Positions 1 to 7,335 are shown, counted from the first letter of the stretch. The stretch: 8,664 nucleotides of DNA from Pseudomonadota bacterium (GCA_021808195.1 JAKBCE010000097.1:1-8664); one strand, 5' to 3'. Numbers and translations are program-made. Notes: generated by a model from the letters alone, not told the origin.

Positions 1-1164
1 ATGGGCGATCTGCACCGGGGATGGTTCTGGTTCGGGGAGCAGGGACTGTCGTACATCCAGCTCGGTCGCGCCTGGCAGATCGGATTCTTCGCCGGTCTGG
101 CGATCTGGAGCGTGCTGATGTTCCGGGCGCTGTGGCCGAATCGCCCGGCGGCTCGCGCCGCTCTGCGGGCGTTCTGGACCGGACGGATCCGTCTCGAGCA
201 CCTGCTGTGGGCCTCGACCGCGAACATCGCACTGCTGTACGCGTTCGGGATGATCCCGCTCACCGGCATCGAGAAGTCTTTCACCATCACCGATTTCTGG
301 CGCTGGTGGGTGGTGCACCTGTGGGTGGAGCAGTCCTTTGAGTTCTTTGCCGCGACGGTGAGCGCTTATCTGCTGATGGCCACCGGGTTGGTGTCGCGGC
401 AGTTGTCGGAGCGGGCCGTGTATCTGGAGCTGATCCTGATCTTCCTCGGTGGCGTGCTCGGGACCGGACATCATATGTACTGGGTCGGTGAGCCCGGTCT
501 CTGGGTGGCGGTGGGCTCGATGTTCTCCTTCATCGAAGTGCTGCCGCTGCTGCTGCTGGTGATCGAGGCACTGCAGCAGCACCGGTTGATCCGGGCCGCC
601 GGTGAGTTTCCGTATGGACTGGCGTATCTGTACGTCATGGGCGCGGCCTTCTGGAACTTCGTCGGCGCCGGCGTGTTCGGCGGCGGCACGCTCAACGCAC
701 CGCTGGTCAATTACTACGAGCACGGGACGTTCCTGACGCTGAACCACGCGCATACGGCGTTGTTCGGCGCGTTCGGGTTGCTCGGCATCGGGCTGATCTA
801 CTTCTGCCTGCGCTATGCGGCCGGTGCCGAGGCGCCCTTCAGTGAGCGGGCCGGTCGATGGGCATTCTGGCTGTACAACGGCGGGCTGGCGTTGTGGATC
901 GTGTTCAACTTCTTTCCGATCGGCTGGCCGCAACTCGCCGCAGTCTATGAACACGGATACGCCTATGCGCGCAGCTCGGCGTTCTATGACACGACGCTCT
1001 TCTGGCAGTGGATGCGCATGCCCGGGGACATCGTCTTCGCTGCCGGCGCCCTGTTGATGTCCTGGGACTTCCTGATCAAGCTGCGCCCGCTCCTCGGACG
1101 TCGTGCAACGGCCCGACACGGTGCCACGGTCCTTGCCCACCAGCCGCAGCAGGAGGCACGGTGA
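1..1164 (+). CDS. norB: Quinol-dependent nitric oxide reductase (qNOR), C-terminal part; 5' end outside window
   Basis: This is the C-terminal 387 residues of a membrane-bound, heme-copper-superfamily nitric oxide reductase, which reduces two NO to N2O with electrons from quinol. Visible active-site signatures, numbered from base 1: HLWVE (His106, Glu110), GTGHHMYW (His157, His158) and NHAHTA (His249, His251). By comparison with NorB these are the three FeB histidine ligands with the essential glutamate, then the heme b3 and heme b ligands. The YEHGTFLT and FFPIGWPQ stretches and many hydrophobic helices fit the family. Full qNORs are roughly 750-790 residues, so the N-terminal hydrophilic domain and first heme b ligand lie upstream. 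The ATG at base 1 is probably an internal methionine, since the reading frame is open to the window edge. Assignment as the single-subunit quinol form rather than cytochrome c-dependent NorB rests on overall resemblance and on nnrS following directly instead of norC; the decisive N-terminal domain is not visible. The promoter is also outside. Confidence 0.9.
   Translation: MGDLHRGWFWFGEQGLSYIQLGRAWQIGFFAGLAIWSVLMFRALWPNRPAARAALRAFWTGRIRLEHLLWASTANIALLYAFGMIPLTGIEKSFTITDFWRWWVVHLWVEQSFEFFAATVSAYLLMATGLVSRQLSERAVYLELILIFLGGVLGTGHHMYWVGEPGLWVAVGSMFSFIEVLPLLLLVIEALQQHRLIRAAGEFPYGLAYLYVMGAAFWNFVGAGVFGGGTLNAPLVNYYEHGTFLTLNHAHTALFGAFGLLGIGLIYFCLRYAAGAEAPFSERAGRWAFWLYNGGLALWIVFNFFPIGWPQLAAVYEHGYAYARSSAFYDTTLFWQWMRMPGDIVFAAGALLMSWDFLIKLRPLLGRRATARHGATVLAHQPQQEAR
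1151..1156 (+). promoter_or_regulatory. Ribosome binding site for nnrS
   Basis: A perfect AGGAGG lies inside the last codons of the upstream reductase gene, 4 bases before the GTG at 1161. It supports the GTG start even though the frame is open further upstream to an ATG at 1008, deep inside the reductase gene. Overlap of the GTG with the reductase TGA (GTGA, 1161-1164) suggests translational coupling. Confidence 0.7.
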
Positions 1165-2348
1165 ACGATCCGCGCGCAGCGGGCGGTACCGGACACCCCC
1201 TGCTCTCGTACGCCTTCCGGCCCTTCTTCCTCGCCGCGGCGCTGTGGGCAGCACTCGCGATCGGGCTGTGGATCGGCATGCTCACCACGGAGCTGTCGCT
1301 GCCGAGCCGGTTCGATCCGCTCGACTGGCACATCCACGCGATGCTCTTCGGGTTCGTGCCCGCGGCGATCGCCGGCTTCCTGCTCACCGCGGGGGCGAAC
1401 TGGACGGGGCGAGAGCCGGTGAGCGGCGCGCCGCTCGCTCTGCTGGTGATCCTCTGGAGCCTCGCGCGTCTCGTCCAGCTGATCGGCGCCTGGCTTCCGC
1501 TCGGGGTCGTCATCGGGACGGATCTGGCTTTTCCGATCGCCCTCACCGGGACGGTGGCCCACGAGCTGATCGCGGCCCGCAACCGCCGCAACTACCCCAT
1601 GATCGTGCCCCTCGTCGTCCTCACCGTGGCGCAGCTGTTGATGGACCTCGCCGCGGAGGGCGGCTTCCCGTCGCTCGCCGGCTATGGCTGGCGGCTCGGG
1701 CTCGCCGCTGCGTTGATCCTCATCTCGGTGCTCGGCGCCCGCATCGTGCCGAGCTTCACGCGCAACTGGCTGCTCGCGCGTCACCGTGAACCGCCGCCGG
1801 CGAGCGGCGGTCTGCTCGAGCGCGCCGCACACGCGCTGATGCCAGGGGCGCTGATGGCCTGGGCCTTCCTTCCGCAGGCCCGGTGGGTCGGGGTACTCCT
1901 CGTGGGCGGCGCGGTGCTCAATCTGTGGCGGCTGATGCGCTGGCGTGGCATGGCGACGCGCGAGGAGGCGTTGCTGCTGGTGCTGCACGTCGGCTACGCG
2001 TGGCTGGTCGTGGGCGTCGGGATGCTCGGCATCGCCACGCTGACGCCGGCATTTCCGTTGGCGGCGGCGATTCATGCGCTCACCGCCGGGGCCATCGGTA
2101 CGATGATCCTCGCCGTGATGACTCGCGTCAGCCGCGGACACACCGGGCGCACGCTGACCGCCGACCGCGCCACGATCTGGGTTTACGCGCTGGTGGTGCT
2201 CGCGGCGGCCGTGCGGATCGCCGCGGCGCTCGCCGCTCGCGCACAGGAGGACCTTCTCATCGCCTCGGCGCTGCTGTGGATCGGCGCCTTTGGCCTGTTC
2301 GCGCTGCGCTATGCCCCGCTGCTGCTGCGCCCGCGCCCGACGGGGTGA
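1161..2348 (+). CDS. nnrS: NnrS family membrane protein (nitrosative stress / denitrification accessory)
   Basis: A 395-residue, highly hydrophobic protein with about a dozen likely membrane segments, matching the usual length of NnrS. Characteristic pieces are the N-terminal HPLLSYAFRPFFLAAALWA (residues 12-30), DWHIHAMLFGF (His57, His59), a later histidine in LHVGYAW (276), and the IHALTAGAIGTMILAVMTR segment (His305 onwards) ending in SRGHTGR. NnrS proteins are described as heme- and copper-containing inner-membrane proteins, often regulated with NO reductase and protecting against nitrosative stress; the biochemical mechanism is not well established. The conserved histidines are candidate metal or heme ligands, which is inference. 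The GTG start is chosen because it has AGGAGG four bases upstream, overlaps the reductase stop by four bases, and puts the HPLLSYAFRPFF motif close to the N-terminus as usual. An earlier in-frame ATG (1008) would add a non-hydrophobic 51-residue extension buried in the reductase gene. Almost certainly in one operon with the reductase. Confidence 0.92.
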   Translation: MNDPRAAGGTGHPLLSYAFRPFFLAAALWAALAIGLWIGMLTTELSLPSRFDPLDWHIHAMLFGFVPAAIAGFLLTAGANWTGREPVSGAPLALLVILWSLARLVQLIGAWLPLGVVIGTDLAFPIALTGTVAHELIAARNRRNYPMIVPLVVLTVAQLLMDLAAEGGFPSLAGYGWRLGLAAALILISVLGARIVPSFTRNWLLARHREPPPASGGLLERAAHALMPGALMAWAFLPQARWVGVLLVGGAVLNLWRLMRWRGMATREEALLLVLHVGYAWLVVGVGMLGIATLTPAFPLAAAIHALTAGAIGTMILAVMTRVSRGHTGRTLTADRATIWVYALVVLAAAVRIAAALAARAQEDLLIASALLWIGAFGLFALRYAPLLLRPRPTG

Positions 2349-2490
2349 CTCGCGGCCGCCTGCCCTTGCGCGCTGTTCCGCGGACGGCACAGCGCGCAAG
2401 GGCGCGAGGATCCGCACCGCTACGGATGGCGCCGACGGGCTCACCGTGCCCTAATGGGTCCCCGGTGCCTCACCGAGGAGCACGCGCAAG
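2349..2490. other. nnrS-ndh intergenic region
   Basis: 142 bases holding the hairpin at 2362-2403, then about 70 bases of GC-rich sequence before the ndh ribosome binding site (GAGGAG, 2475-2480, 10 bases before the ATG). CCTAAT at 2450-2455 is the only -10-like hexamer I see and it has no convincing -35 partner. No TTGAT-N4-ATCAA (FNR/DNR-type) site was found here. Whether ndh has its own promoter cannot be decided from sequence. Confidence 0.5.
2362..2403 (+). terminator. Strong hairpin after nnrS, no T-tract
   Basis: A perfect 15-bp inverted repeat (2362-2376 paired with 2389-2403, left arm GCCCTTGCGCGCTGT) with a 12-base loop begins 13 bases after the nnrS stop. The loop itself contains the small palindrome TCCGCGGA. 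No run of T follows the stem, so it is not a textbook intrinsic terminator; it could still end or pause transcription, or protect the 3' end of the norB-nnrS message from exonucleases. Being a perfect repeat it would fold on either strand. Confidence 0.5.
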
Positions 2491-3843
2491 ATGCCTGCCA
2501 CGGACCTCAAGGGGCCGCGTCAACGCGACCGTCCGCGTCGACACAAGATTCTGATCGTGGGCGGCGGTGCGGGCGGGCTCGAGCTCGCCACGCGGCTCGG
2601 CGACCGGCTGGACAGGCCCCGCCGGGCACGCGTCGAATTGATCGACGCCAACCGCACCCACCTGTGGAAGCCCCTGCTGCACGAAGTGGCCGCCGGCAGC
2701 ATGGATCTCAGTGTCCATGAGCTGAGCTACCTCGCCCAGTCGCACTGGCATCACTTCCGTTTCCGGCTGGGCGAGATGACCGGTCTGGACCGAGCGCGCC
2801 GGGAAGTGCGCGTCGCACCGGTGCTCGATGAGACCGGGGTCGAGATCACCGCCGAGCGTCTCTACACCTATGACACCCTGGTGATCGCCATCGGCAGCCT
2901 CACCAACGATTTCGGAACGCCGGGTGTGAAGGAGTACGCCATTGCGCTCGAGACGCCGGCCGCCGCAGCGCGCTTTCACCGCCGGCTGGTCAACTCGATG
3001 ATCCGCGCGCACGCGCAGCGCGAGCCGTTGCGCCCCGAACAGCTTCAGGTCGCGATCATCGGTGCCGGCGCCACGGGCGTGGAGCTCGCCGCCGAGCTGC
3101 ACAACACGACCCGTGATCTGGTCTCGTACGGACTCGATCGGATCGATCCCGATGCGGACATCCGCATCAACCTGATCGAGGCCTCCGAGCGCATCCTGCC
3201 GGCCCTGCCGGAGCGGCTCTCGAGCGCCGCGGCGAAACTGCTCGGCTCACTCGGTGTGCAGATCAGGACCCAGGCGCGGGTCGCGGCAGTCCTGCCGGAC
3301 GGCGTTCGGCTCGCGTCCGGGCAGATCATCCCGGCCGAACTCGTCGTCTGGGCTGCGGGCGTCAAAGCGCCGGAGGTTCTGCGCGACCTGGACGGGCTCG
3401 AGACCAACCGTTCGAATCAGCTCCTGGTGCGCCCCACCCTGCAATGCACCCGCGACGAGAATGTCTTTGCACTCGGGGACTGCGCGGCCTGCCCATGGCT
3501 CGGCCGCGAGGGGATCGTGCCGCCGCGCGCGCAGGCGGCGCACCAGCAGGCGACTCACATGGTGCACCAGATCGAGCGGCGCCTCGCGGGCAAACCGCTG
3601 CGCGACTATCGTTACCGGGACTTCGGCTCGCTGGTGTCACTCGGGCGCCACAGCACCGTCGGCAGTCTCATGGGCGCGCTCGTCGGCGGGAACCTGATGC
3701 TCGAGGGTTACTTCGCGCGCCTGATGTACGCGTGGCTGCGCAAGCTGCACGAACTGGCCCTGCACGGCCCGGCGAAATTGACCCTCGATACGCTCGCGCG
3801 GCTCATCACACGCCGCACCGAGCCGCACGTCAAGCTGCACTGA
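2491..3843 (+). CDS. ndh: Type II NADH:quinone oxidoreductase (NDH-2)
   Basis: A 450-residue FAD-dependent pyridine nucleotide-disulfide oxidoreductase that passes electrons from NADH to membrane quinone without pumping protons. Seen in order: FAD-binding ILIVGGGAGGLE (GxGxxG at Gly24, Gly26, Gly29) with Asp52 ending the second strand; the YDTLVIAIGS segment; a second dinucleotide fold VAIIGAGATGVELAAEL (Gly191, Gly193, Gly196) with Glu230 at the position expected for NADH preference; VVWAAGV; the second FAD motif NVFALGDCAA (Gly329-Asp330); and AQAAHQQ (347-353), matching the quinone/flavin-side AQxAHQQ signature of NDH-2. The C-terminus (residues about 400-450) carries an amphipathic, basic stretch ending PHVKLH, very like E. 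coli Ndh, and probably holds the protein on the inner membrane. GAGGAG ten bases upstream supports the ATG, giving a short basic N-terminal tail before the Rossmann fold. In context it would generate the quinol used by the upstream NO reductase; that link is inference. Its 3' end overlaps the convergent OsmC-like gene. Confidence 0.93.
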   Translation: MPATDLKGPRQRDRPRRHKILIVGGGAGGLELATRLGDRLDRPRRARVELIDANRTHLWKPLLHEVAAGSMDLSVHELSYLAQSHWHHFRFRLGEMTGLDRARREVRVAPVLDETGVEITAERLYTYDTLVIAIGSLTNDFGTPGVKEYAIALETPAAAARFHRRLVNSMIRAHAQREPLRPEQLQVAIIGAGATGVELAAELHNTTRDLVSYGLDRIDPDADIRINLIEASERILPALPERLSSAAAKLLGSLGVQIRTQARVAAVLPDGVRLASGQIIPAELVVWAAGVKAPEVLRDLDGLETNRSNQLLVRPTLQCTRDENVFALGDCAACPWLGREGIVPPRAQAAHQQATHMVHQIERRLAGKPLRDYRYRDFGSLVSLGRHSTVGSLMGALVGGNLMLEGYFARLMYAWLRKLHELALHGPAKLTLDTLARLITRRTEPHVKLH

Positions 3844-4339
3844 CGCTGACGTTCACCTCGATCGGTACGGTGCCCCGCAGCGTCGCGAGGATGACGCAAT
3901 AGCGCTCCGCGGTCCCGACCAGCCGTTCACAAGCCCCGAGGTCTGTTTCACCCGTCAACTCGAAAGACAGCCGGATCTTCTGAATCCCGACCGGCACCGT
4001 CTTGTCGACACCGAGGGTCCCGCGCGCATCCCACACACCCTCGGCGATGATCTGTCCGCCGGTGATCGGCACGCCCGTCGCGGTCGCCACCGCGAGCAGC
4101 GTCACGCCCGCACAGGCCGCCAGTGACTCGAGCAGCAGATCCGCGGAACAGGCCACCGCACCCGTGCCGCCCGTTGCCGGATGCAGCCCGGCAACGGGCG
4201 GACGATCCGCCAGTCTGACGGCGAGCCGCTGCGGGTCGAGGTGCAGCGCGACGCGCGAGGTCACCTGCGCCGATTCCGGCGCGCTGCGGTAGGCCTGTTT
4301 GATCGGGCCCTGCAGCGCTCTGAGTTCTTCGGCGTTCAC
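3830..4339 (-). CDS. OsmC family protein
   Basis: A 169-residue protein of the OsmC/Ohr fold. Family members are often thiol-dependent peroxidases acting on organic hydroperoxides through two cysteines, one on the long central helix and one further on. Both are present here: Cys76 in LLLESLAACAGVTLLAVA and Cys148 in ERYCVILATL, the latter followed by a beta strand ending in IEVNVSV as usual. Two further cysteines (64, 137) are not typical family positions. The pattern is closer to the broad OsmC-like group (conserved E-S-L-A-A-C-x-G-x-T) than to Ohr proper, so the substrate cannot be named. The start is GTG, preceded by a modest AGAGAAG seven bases upstream; no better start is apparent. It lies 48 bases downstream of the S9 peptidase gene on the same strand and may be read with it. 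The stop lies 14 bases inside the convergent ndh gene. Cytoplasmic: no signal peptide. Confidence 0.88.
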   Translation of the reverse strand: MNAEELRALQGPIKQAYRSAPESAQVTSRVALHLDPQRLAVRLADRPPVAGLHPATGGTGAVACSADLLLESLAACAGVTLLAVATATGVPITGGQIIAEGVWDARGTLGVDKTVPVGIQKIRLSFELTGETDLGACERLVGTAERYCVILATLRGTVPIEVNVSVSAA

Positions 4340-4387
4340 CGCTGCGCTTCTCTGATCGTGACCACTGCTCCGGCGCGGCTCAACGCA

Positions 4388-6499
4388 TCACGTCGTCGGC
4401 GCGGTGCCGAGATACTTCGCAAACCAGCCGAGCGCCCGCAGCAGGACGTCGCTGCGGTCGGCCGGCTTGTAAAAGGCGTGACCCTCATCGGCGTACACCA
4501 CCAGCTTCGCCGGCACGCCCATCGCGCGCAGCGCATGCCAATACTCGAACGACTGCGGGGCCGGGCATTCACCGTCGTATTGCCCCACGACGATCAGTGA
4601 CGGCGTCTTGTCATGTTGGATGAAGTTGATCGCCGAGCTCTTGGCATAGACCTTCGGGTCCTGGTAGACCGAGGCGCCGAAGAACGGGATCATCCACTCG
4701 TCGATCGAATTCTCCCCGTAGTAGCTCTTCCAGTCCGAGAGCCCTGCGCCCACCACGGCGGCCTTGAACCGATGGGTCTGGGTGGGGGCGAACATCGACA
4801 TGAAGCCACCGTAGCTCCAGCCGGTCAGCCCCAGCCGCTGCTTGTCGATCGGGTAATGCGCCTCGACCGTATCGATGCCGGCGAGGATGTCGCGCAGATC
4901 GCCATACCCCATGTCGCGCCGGACCGCCTGCTCGAAGCGCTCGCCCTCCCCGAAGCTGCCGCGCGGGTTGGGCATGAACACGAAGTAGCCCATCGCCGCG
5001 AGCGGGACCGGACCGTAGCCCTCCCAGGGCCAGCTCGGACGGGTCGCCCAGCTCGGGCCGCCGTGTACGTAGACAATCATCGGATAGTGGCGGTGCGGAT
5101 CGTAGTGCGGCGGGAACAGCAGCCAGCCCTGCACTGCAAAGCCCTGGTTACGCCAGTGCACCGAGACCGCCTGACCCCACATCGGCTTCACACCGGCGTT
5201 CGCGTGCGTGATTGCCTGCGGCGCATCGATCACGGCCACCGGTTCGTGGGCGGCATTCGTGCGCAGCCGCACCGTTTCGATCTCTGGCGGCGTATCAAAG
5301 GTACTGTCGATGAAGGCCAGAGCCTCATTCGAGGCGGACACGGACACCGCCGAGGCGAATGTGCCGTCGCCCACGTTGGCTGGCACCGTAAACAGCACCT
5401 GCTGGGTGGCCGCGGCCTTCCCGTGCAGCGTGAAGGAAGACAGTCGCGTCGAACCGCCGGCGAAGGACGAGACCAGCAGCGACTCATTGCCCGTCCACTG
5501 CAGCCACGAAGGACTGATGTCGATGCCCGGCGTGACATCCACCGGAGCGCCGCCGTTCACACCCACGACGTAGACGTCACCTCCGGTTGCGCCCTGATCG
5601 CTCATCAAGCCGCCGATGAAGGCGATCTCCGCGCCGTCCGGGGACCAGCGCGGCAGCGCGATCTGCAGGCCGTGCAGCGACCCGCTCACACTCGCCGGAT
5701 CGAGCGTCACCTCGGGCGCCGAGCCGACCTGCTGCGTGTACAGCTTCGCGGTCCACCAGTTGTCGCGTCCCGGCGGGGGCGCTCCGACATAGGCCACGCG
5801 CGCGCCGGCCGGTGCCCAGTCGTATTCATAGACGAAGATCGACGCCGGCGTGACCTCACGAACGGTGCCGCCATCGGCCGGCAGCATCGCCAGACGCTGA
5901 TGCTCGACGCCGGTTCGGCCAATGACGCCGATCTGCGGTTTGGTGGGCGAGACCGCGGCGATCGGGTGCAGATCGCCGTGCACGTAGAGGAAGCTCACGG
6001 CGCGGCCATTCGGCGTCCAGGCGAGCTCGTGCACGAACCCGTCGAGGTGCGAGAGCCGCCAGGCCGTGCGGCCATGTGCGGGAACTTCATACACATCCAA
6101 CTGATTGGCGTGCGCCGCCGGCTCGTTGCAGTTGGAGAGGAAGGCGAGCGTGCGGCTGTCGGGCGACCATTGCAGACTGCCGTAGCGGCATGCGCGATCG
6201 CCATCGGGGATGCGCACGGTGCGCACTTCGGTGCCGTTTGCCGCCGCAAGCTGCAAGGCTTGCGTCGTATGCGTGCCGTTGCGCTCAGTCACCGTCCAGG
6301 CAATCATCTGACCGTTCGGCGCGAGCGCGACCGCCGTGAAGCGCTGCACGTCGCGCAGCCGCCGCATGATGTCGGCAATCCGCGCCTGCGTCGCGGCCGT
6401 CGACACGGTACTCGCCCGAGCGCACACAGGGCTCAGCACCCCGGCGCACAATGCCATCATCGACGCTGCCGGCCACACGATTCTCGCGCGAAGTCGCAT
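4388..6499 (-). CDS. Exported S9 family serine peptidase (prolyl oligopeptidase / acylaminoacyl-peptidase type)
   Basis: A 703-residue secreted peptidase. Residues 1 to about 30 form a signal peptide: MRLRAR, a hydrophobic core, then VCARAS with probable cleavage after Ala. Next comes a beta-propeller region with repeated PD40/WD40-like blades, for example LQWSPDSRTLAFL (from about 109), LAWTPNGRAVSFL (159), YDWAPAGARVAYV (226), PRWSPDGAEIAFI (283) and LQWTGNESLLV (about 333). The C-terminal alpha/beta-hydrolase domain (about 450-703) has the oxyanion-side YVHGGPSW, MPNPRGSFGEG, the nucleophile motif GWSYGGF (Ser562), Asp642 in GQYDGECPAPQS and His674 in ADEGHAFYKP, completing a Ser-Asp-His triad. 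S9 peptidases cut short peptides, often after proline or removing acylated N-terminal residues; the exact specificity is not readable. The ATG at 6499 is chosen because AGAGG lies five bases upstream and it begins the signal peptide directly; an ATG 20 codons earlier would add a charged stretch in front. Likely periplasmic. Confidence 0.92.
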   Translation of the reverse strand: MRLRARIVWPAASMMALCAGVLSPVCARASTVSTAATQARIADIMRRLRDVQRFTAVALAPNGQMIAWTVTERNGTHTTQALQLAAANGTEVRTVRIPDGDRACRYGSLQWSPDSRTLAFLSNCNEPAAHANQLDVYEVPAHGRTAWRLSHLDGFVHELAWTPNGRAVSFLYVHGDLHPIAAVSPTKPQIGVIGRTGVEHQRLAMLPADGGTVREVTPASIFVYEYDWAPAGARVAYVGAPPPGRDNWWTAKLYTQQVGSAPEVTLDPASVSGSLHGLQIALPRWSPDGAEIAFIGGLMSDQGATGGDVYVVGVNGGAPVDVTPGIDISPSWLQWTGNESLLVSSFAGGSTRLSSFTLHGKAAATQQVLFTVPANVGDGTFASAVSVSASNEALAFIDSTFDTPPEIETVRLRTNAAHEPVAVIDAPQAITHANAGVKPMWGQAVSVHWRNQGFAVQGWLLFPPHYDPHRHYPMIVYVHGGPSWATRPSWPWEGYGPVPLAAMGYFVFMPNPRGSFGEGERFEQAVRRDMGYGDLRDILAGIDTVEAHYPIDKQRLGLTGWSYGGFMSMFAPTQTHRFKAAVVGAGLSDWKSYYGENSIDEWMIPFFGASVYQDPKVYAKSSAINFIQHDKTPSLIVVGQYDGECPAPQSFEYWHALRAMGVPAKLVVYADEGHAFYKPADRSDVLLRALGWFAKYLGTAPTT

Positions 6500-6504
6500 A
6501 CTCA

Positions 6505-6509
6505 CCTCT
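6505..6509 (-). promoter_or_regulatory. Ribosome binding site fixing the start of the S9 peptidase
   Basis: On the minus strand AGAGG sits five bases before the ATG at 6499. It selects this start over an in-frame ATG at 6559, which would put 20 mostly polar residues in front of the signal peptide. Confidence 0.6.
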
Positions 6510-6591
6510 GCACCGAAGTCCCCGACCGTTGGCACGGCCTCATCATTCGAGGGTAGCATGCGTGCACGGCCGGGTCGATGCGAGGCCGGCG

Positions 6592-6608
6592 GCGCGCGTC
6601 GCGCGCGC
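6592..6608 (-). terminator. Short GC hairpin downstream of the cupin gene
   Basis: A perfect 7-bp all-GC stem (GCGCGCG / CGCGCGC) with a 3-base loop, about 46 bases after the stop of the cupin gene on the minus strand. No T-run follows. It may slow or end transcription between the cupin and peptidase genes, but such alternating GC repeats arise easily in GC-rich DNA. Confidence 0.25.
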
Positions 6609-6654
6609 AGACGTCAGTCAGGTTTGAAACACGAGGACGGTTGGAGCCGCGCGG

Positions 6655-7329
6655 TCAGAATGCACACACCGTGGCGTGCATCAGCGGGGCGGATTTCAGC
6701 CAGAGCGAGGCGCCCTGCGGGCCGCACTGCGCGTGCAACGCTTGCCCCGCGGGCAGTCGCAACCACGACCAGCGCGCAAAGTGCTCCCCATCCTGCGTGA
6801 AACCGCCGCCCAGAACCAGGAGTTCAAGACCGTGCGGATTCGGCAGATGCAGCGGTGCGTGCGCGGCCCAGGCATCGAGCCGAACCTCCTCGTAGGTGTC
6901 GTCGAAGAGCACCCGCGAAGTCTCCTGACCGTCTCCGCACGGCCCCGCTGTGCCTTCGCCGGGCCGCAGTGTCACGAATGCGGCGTCGTCGCGGCGGAAC
7001 TGCCACAGTTTGACGAAGATGATGCAGCCGGCCTCACTGCCGGGCGCGTGGGCGCTCGCGGGCGGGTTGCGCACATAGGAACCGGTGGGATAGTTCCCGC
7101 GCTCGTCCTGGAACACGCCCTCGAGCACCAGGAACTCCTCCCCGCCCGGATGCACGTGCCGCGGGAAACGGCTGCCCGGGGCATAGCGGACGATGGAGGT
7201 CGCGCGGGCTTGCTCGGTGCCGATGCGGAACAACATTCGCCGCTCGACGCCCGCAGTCGGGCTGGCCACCCAGGCGAGTTCAGCGGCGTGCACCACCGCC
7301 CGGCGCGAGAGATCCTCGTTCAGAAGCAT
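6655..7329 (-). CDS. ChrR-like cupin domain protein (bicupin)
   Basis: A 224-residue cytoplasmic protein with two consecutive cupin folds. The first (about residues 25-110) has the metal-site pattern HVHPGGEEFLVLEG (His58, His60, Glu64 or Glu65) followed by PPASAHAPGSEAGC with His94 as the fourth ligand, which closely resembles the C-terminal cupin of ChrR anti-sigma factors. The second (about 140-224) keeps a shorter version: PNPHGLELLVLGGGF (His166, Glu169) and GQALHAQCGPQG (His199). Stand-alone proteins like this are common and mostly uncharacterised; they may be metal-dependent sensors or small enzymes. The N-terminal zinc-binding anti-sigma domain of true ChrR is absent and no sigma factor gene is next to it in this window, so a regulatory role should not be assumed. 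The ATG at 7329 is set by a very good GGAGGG six bases upstream (7336-7341); the open frame further upstream to 7467 is low-complexity Arg/Ala/Gly and is not counted. Confidence 0.85.
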   Translation of the reverse strand: MLLNEDLSRRAVVHAAELAWVASPTAGVERRMLFRIGTEQARATSIVRYAPGSRFPRHVHPGGEEFLVLEGVFQDERGNYPTGSYVRNPPASAHAPGSEAGCIIFVKLWQFRRDDAAFVTLRPGEGTAGPCGDGQETSRVLFDDTYEEVRLDAWAAHAPLHLPNPHGLELLVLGGGFTQDGEHFARWSWLRLPAGQALHAQCGPQGASLWLKSAPLMHATVCAF

Positions 7330-7335
7330 GCTGTA

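Larger units (their letters stand above)
6500..6654. other. Intergenic region between the cupin and S9 peptidase genes
   Basis: 155 bases, both flanking genes on the minus strand. It contains the GC hairpin at 6592-6608. No convincing -35/-10 pair for the peptidase was found on the minus strand, so read-through from the cupin gene is possible. Confidence 0.4.

Noticed and set aside
1..3. ATG at base 1 as the true start of the NO reductase
   Set aside because: The protein would lack about half of the family length, including one heme b ligand and the N-terminal domain; the frame simply begins at the window edge.
984..2444. 486-codon open frame on the minus strand
   Set aside because: Lies wholly antisense to qNOR and nnrS, is dominated by Arg, Glu, Gln, His and Pro, and has no recognisable domain. 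It is a product of GC-rich third positions in the real genes.
2638..2651. TTGATCGACGCCAA, resembling an FNR/DNR box (TTGAT-N4-ATCAA)
   Set aside because: The right half matches poorly and it lies inside the ndh coding sequence, where it encodes conserved residues after the FAD fold.
4613..6556. 647-codon open frame on the plus strand
   Set aside because: Antisense to the S9 peptidase, whose domains, triad and signal peptide are clear. Its composition (Arg, His, Asp, Val) is typical of a shadow frame.
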